A stretch of DNA of 64,000 nucleotides from Cannabis sativa (Eukaryota; Streptophyta; Magnoliopsida; Rosales; Cannabaceae): positions 38,869,686 to 38,933,685 of the forward strand of contig NC_083604.1 in assembly GCF_029168945.1 (NCBI RefSeq), written 5' to 3'. The translations under genes were made by a program, and so were the position numbers. The first letter of the stretch is position 1; each line of letters starts with the position of its first letter. The notes under the pieces are model-generated. The model did not search any database and was not told the origin of the DNA. It saw only the letters and a list, made by a program, of their open reading frames with translations. Shown piece after piece: positions 1-9,346 of this stretch.

Positions 1-1642
1 TTTTAGATATTTTTTGGTTGATATTTTTTTAAATATTAACTTCAAAAGATATCTTCAAATTAAGTGGTTACAACTTAATTTGTGATATTTAATTAAATCT
101 AGATTTGAAATTATTTAAGTTTTAGATTTTTTCTATATAACTTAAATTAGATATTTTTCAAATTTTTGAAAAGATACTTAGTCAAATAAGATATTTTCTA
201 GATAGTAATTTCTAGACTACTTATTATTTCTAATATTTAAATAGGAAAATATTATACTTTTGTGAAATTAATTATTTAAATAATTAATTTTGGTACAATT
301 TTATTAAGTATATTTTTCCTAGTATTAAATAGAAATTAATAATTAAGGCTTCTCTACACTTAATTATTATTTCTTGAATTTAATATATTTAATTAACTTG
401 AAAAATCTAAATATCTAAGTTGATTTTCATCATGATACTTAAATATTTATTGATTTTTCATGACACTTAATTAAATCAAAAATTATTTTTAGGTTGAAAT
501 TTAATTTTTCAACTTAAATTTAAATAATTTTCAAAATATATATTTTTCTTTATTTTATTAATCAATTTCGAAATTGCATTTTAATTATGCAATATTTTCG
601 AATTTTTGAAAAATAGATTGAGTTGTAAATTAATTATTTATTTTAATTAATTCTTGGACCAACTCAAGTCAATGATTTTTTCATTTAATAGATTAATTTA
701 AAATAAGTGAATTTAAAATATATATATTATTAGAAATTGAATTAACTAGTCAAAAGAATATCTAGATAGGTGATATTTTTGCTTGAAGTATTGCTTTTCT
801 ATTTTTATTATTTTCGAAAATTGTATAGTTTTTTATACTTAATTTTCGAACCCAATAAATATATTCTCAAAGGAAATTTTTAAGTTGCTAATTATTTATT
901 TAATTCAACTTAAATTAATTTCCTTAATATTTATATTTAAGATTATTACTAAGATGGAAATAATTAATTTTATTTCAATCACCATCTAGTGTAATTTTAT
1001 AAATATTATATTAAATTCTTATTTTTTAATTTTAATTCTTAAATAGAATTTAATGAGATTTATTTATTAGAATAATAAGAAAATACATTTTAAACAATGA
1101 GCTTTATTATTATTAAGATATTCGATCTCCATTGTGGGTTTTACACCGCGTTTGTTTTAGTGAGTAATCCTCCCTAATGGAGGAACGTTCATTAGCAATT
1201 TCGCACCGTTTTATCTCGCATGATAAGTGGTTTGTAAGTGTTTTATATGGTATAGATCACCCTAATGGTGGCGACCATATTTGACTTGCAAATTGCGAAA
1301 CAATGGTAGAAGCTCATGAGATAGAATAGCCTTGACTCTCGCCTAAACGGGACAACGGCCGGATTCGATCTTGATCGAATAAAAGGTTGCTAGAATGTTT
1401 AACATTTTAGATGAGCTGACAACTCTATTCAATGGATGGTAGCTTTGACTCTCGCCTAAACGGGACACTGATATCAGTTTGTTGAAAACCTTGGAAATTA
1501 TTTAGGATTGAATTTTTAAGTATTTTCTCATATCATTCCTACTTGCTATGTGCTTATAATTTCTGAATTGATTTTGTGTGTTAAACCATCATTAATTTCT
1601 ATTTGTTGATTTCTATTATTTTGTAGTATCCTGTTTGTCAAA
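1..1642 (+). other. Leader region of copia element A
   Basis: Non-coding, strongly AT-rich stretch between the missing 5' LTR and the gag start. Near 1130-1470 it contains a less AT-rich block with two direct copies of CTCTCGCCTAAACGGGACA (about 1335-1353 and 1449-1467). The same block occurs in reverse orientation in elements B (23078-23210) and C (56034-56166). Its position between primer site and gag suggests an untranslated leader, possibly holding packaging signals; that role is inference. Confidence 0.7.
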
Positions 1643-2502
1643 ATGAATCCCATGTTATCACTGTTGACTGAAAACAAGCTGAATGGATCTAACTTTAATA
1701 AATGGAATGAGAACATTAATATTGCTCTCATAGGACAAAGTGCCTTGTTTGTTTTAAGCGAGCCGTCACTGAAGTGCACAGGGAAAATGCAACCAAAGCT
1801 GTGAAAGAAAAGTATGAGCGTTGGCAGAAGGCAAATGACAAAGCTCTATACTTTATGCTTTCTAGCATGGTTGACACCCTCAAAACTCGGTTTTCTAAAA
1901 CTGAGAAGGCTGCTGAAGTTATGACGAAGTTAAATGAGCTATTCGGTAAGGCATCACTTCGGTCACGCTTTGACGCGACTAAGAAGTACATTAACGCACG
2001 GATGGAACCTCATCAATACGTGCGTGATCATGTTCTCCTCATGTCCGCTTATTTCCAAGAAGCCCGGGATCATGGTGCTTTGAAATGGACAAGTGCTACT
2101 CAAGTAAGTCTTATCTTGAACGACTCGACTCCAGCATTTCTACCATACACATCAAATTATGTCATGAATAAGAAGGAAATTGACTTTCATGAATTAGTCA
2201 ATGACCTTCAAACTTATGAAAATTTGATTGGAGGACCCAAGAAGAAAGGGAGTAAACCTCATCCCGGTAATGGTAATGGGACGATGAAACACGAAGCAAA
2301 TGTCGCCTCTGCTTCAAAGCCCAAATCGAAGAAGAAGTGGAAGAACACCAAGAAGCGAACAAAAGTCATGAAAAAGACTGCTCCTTCTGGTGATGCTACA
2401 CTTAAAGGAAAGTGTTTCCACTGCAATGAAAAAGGCCATTGGAAACCCCAATGTCCTAAACTTCTTGCAAAGAAACAAGGTATTTCCTTTCATAAACTTT
2501 AA
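1643..2502 (+). pseudogene. gag: Copia gag (nucleocapsid) with one frameshift
   Basis: Gag of element A, the structural protein that forms the cytoplasmic particle and binds element RNA. The ATG at 1643 opens a copia-type N-terminus (LLTENKLNGSNFNKW). Near 1768 one base appears to be missing, and the remainder continues in the next frame from about 1771 to the stop ending at 2502. The second part carries the UBN2-like gag body and, near its end, a CX2CX4HX4C zinc knuckle (CFHCNEKGHWKPQC) preceded by a lysine-rich tract. A possible 100-base intron (2480-2579, GT-AG) follows the knuckle; if it is spliced, the protein ends four codons later. Apart from the single frameshift the gene is well kept, in contrast to the pol behind it. 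Confidence 0.8.
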
Positions 2503-4307
2503 GAGTTTTAGTGAATTATTATCCAATTGGATTTATAATTCTGGACTAACTTTGTTTATTTGTTTTCTTCTTCTTATAGGCCAAGCTACTTGAACTCAAT
2601 TGAGTTGGATCGGCAAAATTTGGACCAAGGGTGAAATCGTCCGAGATGAAGATGAAGCTCTTCAATTTATTTTTTGAATTAATTGTTTTAGTTTAAAGAC
2701 AATTTGGATTTCAAATTTTAGTTAGGGATATTTATCCCTGTTACTATCATATTGTTGCAATATTTTTTTATTATTAATAAAGTTTATTTTTTCGAAATTC
2801 CCTATTGCAATTTATGAGATTGAGCTTCATTTAATTTATCTTCATCAATTATTACCACATTATATTTGTATGTTTGTATGTGTAAGTGTTTTTATTATTG
2901 ATGCAAATTCTATAATATTTACAACTCTTCATAGAGTTATATTATATAAACATTAGAAATTATTTCTATGTTTATCATAATTGTTAATTCTCATACAATT
3001 ATTAAGAATTTGTTTAATAAAAGGATCTTATGATCTGATAGGGGTGGAGAAAAGTTAAGAAAACTATGCAGTTCAACGATCTTTTATATCTAATGAACTC
3101 TGGATAGTATTCAACTCCACAAAAACTCTATCACACAGAGAATCATGATCTTTACAACCTTTAGGGGTGGATCATAATCTCTATATACTTAGGGGTGGAG
3201 GTTATCCATAGTACCCTATATGTATATTCTTAGGGGTGGAGTCTATTCCACAATTCCCTATGAAACACATATCTTGTTTAAACATAGAAGTAATATAATG
3301 AGTCAGCTATTGTCAATATAAATTCTTGATCTTGATTGTATGTTCCATTTCAATTTTACTGTTGTAAGTAAGAGTTTGATACCTTTGAAAGCTCTTTGTT
3401 AAAGTTTCACACTACCTTAATTGAGTGGGAGAATTTTAAAGTTCTATACCCATCTTTATTAGGTTGATAATTGTGATAGGTACTTAAGAACACTACTGAA
3501 AAGCAAATCTAACCATTCACATGGATAGGTATAGCTTATCAGAATTATGAGAATAAGATAAAGAACTCTAGTTCAGTCTATTCGAATGACTTGAGCCAAG
3601 AATTCTTAATCCTCATAAAATTTGATGGTATCTTAATTTTGATTACTTTATCTCTGGCATGTATTTTTCACTTCAAATACTAGTCTGCCATGTTGATGAC
3701 TTAGTCTTAACTTAAAGTTTCAGACTAATACAAAAGTCACAACTAGGTAACTCTCCAAACAATCAGAGGTTAAAAGTATTATTTAACCAGACATCTGCTA
3801 TTGAGTGGGAGCTATCTGAGATGTAATCAAATAGGGAACATTAGAAGATATTCAAGAAGGATTTATGAAAGTGATCTATATGTCAGATATTAAGGAACTG
3901 TTATCAGTTGTCTTTGTATCACACCATCTAATTTCGAAATTCTTAAGATGGTGCTTACTTTGGGGGTGGAGGAATTATTGTATAATAATTCAAGCTCTAC
4001 CAGAGAAGAACTATAACTTGGTCTATTCGAAAATACCAGAAAGTTATATCACTGAAGAAAAGTCTACACTGTATTATCTCAATTACATATTTTAAAATAT
4101 GAGAGATATGTCCTCTGTTAATTCAGATGTACTTTTAAAACAGTAAAGATTTCAGTATCCCTTGATGAGTAAAGCATATAGTAAAGGATGTTTCATAAGA
4201 GTATTTATGAACTTGTTTCCAGAAGTTTGGGTGGATTCAAATATACTACACTTGATCTGAAGATCAAGACATCAGATTGACCTATTTGCGCAGTTTGTTT
4301 TATATTA
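2503..4307 (+). pseudogene. Collapsed copia pol of element A
   Basis: No long reading frame survives, but fragments line up with the pol of element B. The DNA around 3037-3052 resembles the integrase segment that reads as the D-R-G-G-E motif. The stretch at about 3780-3815 aligns with the RNase H region, as does the matching part of element C. At about 1.7 kb the region is far shorter than a complete copia pol (over 3 kb), so it carries large internal deletions besides point decay. It cannot encode working protease, integrase or reverse transcriptase. Confidence 0.65.
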
Positions 4308-4322
4308 GTGCAAGTGGGAGTT
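4308..4322 (+). other. Polypurine tract of element A
   Basis: Purine-rich GTGCAAGTGGGAGTT directly before the TG of the 3' LTR. This is the expected primer site for plus-strand DNA synthesis. The same motif, reversed, sits next to the LTRs of elements B (19252-19266) and C (53206-53220). Confidence 0.8.
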
Positions 4323-6232
4323 TGTTAGGTTTTATGCCCTAAATAAAACTCTTTACAATCTGATTAGTTATCAATATAAGAAATTTGAAGTGATTGATGT
4401 TTGCATGAATTTTACATGCTAATGGTTTAATATGTTTAATAAGTTTATTACATTCATACACACAAAATCAGTTAAATCCAGATCATATGTTTATTCACAA
4501 TTACAGTATCGTCAACACAGTGGAATGTGATTGTGATCATATGAATCAAAAGTTTTGGTCCCTGTTTCATCAGTGTTATTGGATTTACACTAATGTGATA
4601 ATCAGCGATGATGTGTACTTACACTTGGAGTAAGTGTTATGTTCTTTCCAGGACATTAGCAAAGTATACTAGTTTCGAATGTATGGAGTATACATTGGAC
4701 TGGACCGATATTGCAACTAAGTTAAGATATTACAAACTTACCGTTATACATATCTTTCCAAGTCAATATCAGTAGTTGATCTTAAGATTGAAAAGAATCT
4801 AAATCCTGATATGCTTGGGCTCAACTCAGGAGTGCTATTCATGTTCTTTGATTTATTAGTTAAGCCTACTTTTGGGTCAGGGTGATACGTATATTTTGGG
4901 AACATGATAGTATGATTGAGTGGGAGTGCTGAACATAAATATGGAATCTATAGCTTCTATTTGGCAAATAGAAGTAAAGGATGATTTCCTTCGAGCTTAG
5001 CAAATAGAAGTAAATGGATGAGCTCTTGTTTAACTGACTAATTATTAGATCACTAAACACCATTTACAGGTAGCTAAGTGTTTTAAGGGGCAAAATACAT
5101 TGAGGGGTGAGAACGGTAAAGAAATCCCATCTCGATGTAAATCATCTATATAGAGGATCTTTAAATCACAATAAGATTATAACAATGGTTAAATGAGATA
5201 GTATATTGGTATCGTGAAACATACAATATGCTCTATATAAGTCTGAGAGTGCAATTCTAAGTTCTAAGAGTGGATTCAACGAAGAATTAATAAGTAGGAA
5301 TTTACTTGGTAAATTTGGTTCACTTATTGGAAGCTCAGCATATAGATCCATGGTCCCCATTCTAGTTGAGAACATTCTGCTTATAAGACTCATTAATTGA
5401 TTCGTGATTGATCAATTATAATTCTAAAGTTAGACTATGTCTGATTTTATGAATTTTCACTATTCAGGGGTGAAATTGTAAGGAAAAGAGTTTTCTGGGT
5501 TTATTTATTTATTAATGGACTTTATATGTCTAATTAATAATTAAATTAAATGACAATATTATTTAATAATGTATTTTAATTATTAAATAATTAGTTTTGG
5601 CATTTAAAAGGTTAGAATTGGAAAATTGGCATTTTTGAGAAAATAGAGATAAAATTTGATAAAATTGCAAAATTAAGTGGGGCCCATTACAACACCTATG
5701 GCCGGCCACTTATAAGGCTTTTTCAAATTAATATTTTCATTATTTTAATGCCAAATAATTCTAAACCTAAACCTAGTAAGTTGCCTATAAATAGAAAGTG
5801 ATGGCTCATTCACAACACATGCTTTCATAAGCCTTTCTGACAGAAATTTCTCTCTTCAGAAAAACTGAGCCTTCCCTCACTCTCTACCTTGGCCGAAACC
5901 TCTCTCCCTCTTTTCCTTCATCTTTTTCGTGACCCTAGTGAAAGAGTAAGTGCCCACACACGATGTGATAACTCAATCATAGATTGGAAGAGCGTGAAGG
6001 ATCAAAGCTTGAAGAAGAAGGAGATTCGGGCTCGGATCTTGATTATACTCGCTACGTAAAGGAATCAAGGGTTAGAGATCTGAGTGGAAGGAGACATTTA
6101 TTCCGCTGCATCAATGTAAGGTTTTCTTAACTTTATATGTGTTTATTTTATCGTTTTAGAAAGTTCATATTTAGGATGTTAATAAACATACTTGTGAGTA
6201 GATCTAAGATCCTGGTAAAATAATTCCCAACA
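4323..6232 (+). repeat. 3' LTR of copia element A (1910 bp)
   Basis: Starts TGTTAGGTTTTATGCCCTAA and ends CCCAACA, with the TG...CA ends of LTRs. It is homologous over its length to the LTRs of B and C but clearly more diverged from them than their own pairs are from each other. It contains the GGCCGGCC-bearing block near 5700 and a pyrimidine-rich leader-like part around 5830-5930, where the R/U5 region would be. Confidence 0.9.
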
Positions 6233-6789
6233 CATATAATTGTAACAAAATAATTAAATATCATTTAAAAATAATTAATTATTTGAAAATCTATTATAAG
6301 AAGAGAATTTTAATTTGTGTCAAAAAAAGTTTAATTTTTGTAAAAAAATTAATTTTATTATAAATATTATAATTAAATGGCTTAATTATTAAAATAATTC
6401 AAGTAAGGATTTAAATATAAATATTAATTGCTAAAAGAGGTGTTGTTGAATATTTAATTAATTATTTTAAAAAAATAGTTAATTATAATTAATTAATTCT
6501 AAAAAAGGAATGTCTACTATTTAATTAATTATTTTAAGAAAATAGTTAATTATAATTAATTAATTCTAAAAAAGGAGAGTCTACCTATTAGTAACCTGCT
6601 ATTACATGTCAAAGAAAAATAGAACCATATGGTTACAATAAAAATGTAACTATTGAATAGTCACCCATAATATATAAATATATAGATAAAAAGAAAAAGG
6701 AAAATAAAGGATTCTTAAAATTGTTTCAGTCAGATGAGTATATATATATATATATTTAGTGTATCGTGACTTTGAAACAATTCAAGAAC
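6233..6789. other. AT-rich intergenic stretch, no gene seen
   Basis: Very AT-rich DNA with a short imperfect repeat (a unit with ATTTAATTAATTATTTTA occurs near 6450 and 6510) and a TA microsatellite at about 6738-6755. No reading frame or recognisable element was found. Confidence 0.6.
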
Positions 6790-7160
6790 TTTAACAAAAT
6801 ACTTACATTGAGGCTTAGGCAGAGACTCATGCTTGAATCTTGGGCAGAGACTCGTGCTGATAACGTGTTATAAAATAATATAAAATAGATGAGAAGAAAG
6901 AAGAAGAAGAGAGAAAGAGAAAGTGAATGAGAATTTCTCAGTTGTTTATTTCAATGGGGTGAACCTCTATTTATACAAATACAAGAGTAAATATTAAGAA
7001 ACTAAGAAAAAGGGAAACTAAGAAAAAGATGAATGTTGATTACAATTAATGGTAATAAATAAAAGATTTGGACATCTACATAATTATTAAAATTTATAGC
7101 AGAAATATATATTTTCACTAACTAAAATGCATGTACATTTTTTTCTTGATTTTTTTTTTC
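6790..7160 (-). repeat. Copia-type LTR end with primer-site remnant
   Basis: Read on the minus strand, a pyrimidine-rich U5-like segment ends in TTTTATAACA at 6867 and is followed by CGTTATCAGCACGAG (about 6852-6866). An LTR end followed by this sequence is a common arrangement in plant copia elements. The LTR start (near 7160) and the rest of the element are not visible, so this is a truncated remnant of a family different from A, B and C. Confidence 0.45.
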
Positions 7161-7546
7161 AGGGGGCGACTGCCCCATCTCGCCTTAATGTGAGTCTGCC
7201 CATGGTTTAGATATTCATAGTAATAGTTTTAGTCTAATTTATTATTTAGTACTTTTTTTAAGCTTTTGTATATTTTCTTAAAAATATATAAATAAGAATC
7301 TAAATTATAATTATGACAAAAAAAAAAGGAAATAAAACCAATAAAATTAATTAAAGTTATTTTGATTTTTGAGTTTTTTTTTTTTTTTGAAATCTTGAAG
7401 TTAGTTAATTTTTATCGAGTGAATGTGAATATTGAACTTTCTAAATGTTTTTAATTACTATTAAATTAATTAATTACAGGTTAACTTTTTAAATTAATTA
7501 ATTAATTGTAGTTTAATTAAGTATATTTATATTATTTTTTATGTCT
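7161..7546. other. AT-rich flank, no gene seen
   Basis: AT-rich DNA with homopolymer A and T runs and no supported coding content. It ends with the 5 bp target duplication of the gypsy element. Confidence 0.6.
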
Positions 7547-7551
7547 GTATA
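7547..7551. other. Target site duplication GTATA (left copy)
   Basis: GTATA directly left of the gypsy LTR; identical to 29721-29725 on the other side. Confidence 0.9.
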
Positions 7552-8336
7552 TGTTGACCGAGGTTTCTGGCAACCAATAAAATATTATAAGATTATAGAG
7601 CTGTAAGAAAATTAGAGAAGGACTTTTACGTTGTTGGGGCGTTAATGAGCCTTAGTCCACGAGTCTATCTTATTTATGGATGTATTTAATACAGAGAATG
7701 AATTTGGTGAGTGTTTCACTCTTATAAATACAGAGAATGTTCTTGGTGAGTGTTTACTCTTCTTGCTCTTGTGCAAACCAAGATTCTCGACCCCATTTAA
7801 TGAGCTTTGAGGGGGTATTTATAGTGTTTTTGGTGGGGGATCCCCAGAACTATTGTACAAGTGTATCTGTAAGTATCCATAAAGTTGGGCATTCCCAATG
7901 AATATACCATAAGCAATGCATGGTCAAATCCCTAGGTGTTGTAGGGCTTTTATGTGGAATGTCCTTATTGTCTTTTGACTGATGTGACTCTTCACAGTGT
8001 AGTCGTCGATAGACTTAAATGATCATTACTTTGTAGCTGCAGGTTGGGGGTTGTGCCGTCAGACTTTATTGCGTGTAGCAGTCCCAACACTCTTCCTCCC
8101 ATGCGGCATTAAATTCGACTTGATTGCTCAGGGGAAGCCTGACACCTCGCGGAGATGCCTTAGCGTTACTTGGGCTTCTGGGAGCATATGAGGCTCCCTA
8201 TGCCTTCTCCGGGAGGCATGTCCCGGATGCTCCCTTATTACATAAAGACTTAGCAAATAGTTTGAATGCTAAGTTGTTTGATCCACGCGTCCTTGTCTGG
8301 TTGGTCCACATATATTGGGCAAAATCAGGGGCAACA
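7552..8336 (-). repeat. 3' LTR of the gypsy element (785 bp)
   Basis: Begins TGTTGACCGAGG and ends GGGGCAACA on the plus strand. It is the 3' LTR because the element reads on the minus strand and the polypurine tract (8337-8350) abuts it. It aligns end to end with 28936-29720. Confidence 0.93.
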
Positions 8337-8350
8337 TTTACCCCCCAAGC
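8337..8350 (-). other. Polypurine tract of the gypsy element
   Basis: Minus-strand sequence GCTTGGGGGGTAAA immediately before the LTR start. It has the purine run and position expected for the plus-strand DNA primer. Confidence 0.7.
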
Positions 8351-9346
8351 CTTATTTATTTGAAAAATAAAACAAGGCTTGTTCAAGTGCCTTCGGTCGA
8401 CTCCTCGGTTTCCTGGCACGAGCTCTGAGCGCGTGAGGGTGCATTTAATGATGGCTTTTAATGCAGCGATTCACTTTTCACAGAGATCGATTTGTTTCAC
8501 GCCCATTGATTGATACGGTGCATTAATGGTGGCAGACGGATACTCAAACGTTTCCACTGCCTTAATTACAAATCAATTCGATCCGTTGATCTTTGAGAAT
8601 TCGAATCGTGCGTTTCCCCAACCGTTCGATTGGTAGGTGATAGTGTCTGTTCCTCATGCATTTTTGCCTATTAAAGCCACCACCTTTCCTTCATTTCGGT
8701 TACTTCCCATTTCTTGCCAACTTTGCTCAAGTTTCCTAGAGAGAAAAAATCCTTAGACCAAGAGAACACCTTCGAACACTCTGCAAATTTCCCAGTCCGC
8801 CTTCGTTCATTACTGTCAATCCCTCTTATCTTTGTTTGATCTACACCAGAACCCTCAGTCTCGACACTTTAGTGTAAGTTTCTTGCACCCCTTGCTTTAC
8901 TGTTAATGTACATGGCATGCTTTACTTATATGTTCGTTTTTTTTGGGTTTGGTATTTGAAATTTCTGGGAATGCACTCTTTTGGATTTTTCACGTAACAG
9001 GTCTAGATTCACCATTTCTGGTGTTAGGACTACTCTTGTCACGTATTTGTTATTATTTTTTGCAAAGGACCATACGTTCTTCGTATACTGGTCGTCTAGG
9101 GCATAGAGGAGACTGCTTTTTCTCAATTTTCTGCCCTTTCTTTTTCTTTTATGCGCAATGTCGTCTTTTGCGAATTTATTGCACCCGACTTTTGTCCAGG
9201 AAATCCTTCTAGGGTTTTCTGTTTGACAGATGTCCAGATGGGGCCTCTTTCCAACGGTTAGGGGACCCCCATTCCCTTTTTCTTGGCTTAGGGTTTGGTA
9301 CGAGGCCTAACTGCTGGAATCTTAACTCTTTTTTCAGAATCAAAAC
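8351..9346 (+). promoter_or_regulatory. Probable promoter and spliced 5' leader of the antisense accessory gene
   Basis: Lies between the gypsy 3' LTR and the first ATG of the antisense gene. A TATTAAAG motif near 8668 could serve as a TATA-like box, followed by a pyrimidine-rich leader (about 8685-8870). A good donor (GTAAGT at 8874) and acceptor (TTTTTTCAG ending at 9337) would remove a 464-base intron and leave the ATG ten bases into the next exon. This is sequence-based inference; no transcript evidence is available here. Confidence 0.45.

Larger units (their letters stand above)
1..6232 (+). mobile_element. Copia element A, gag-bearing, pol decayed (left end outside window)
   Basis: Plus-strand LTR retrotransposon whose 5' LTR lies left of the window. 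In order it shows an AT-rich leader (1-1642), a gag gene (1643-2502), a decayed pol (about 2580-4307), a polypurine tract (4308-4322) and a 3' LTR (4323-6232). Leader and LTR are clearly related to those of elements B and C further right, in the opposite orientation. Only gag is close to intact, which fits a gag-only non-autonomous copia derivative. The target duplication cannot be checked; the bases after the LTR are CATAT. Confidence 0.85.
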
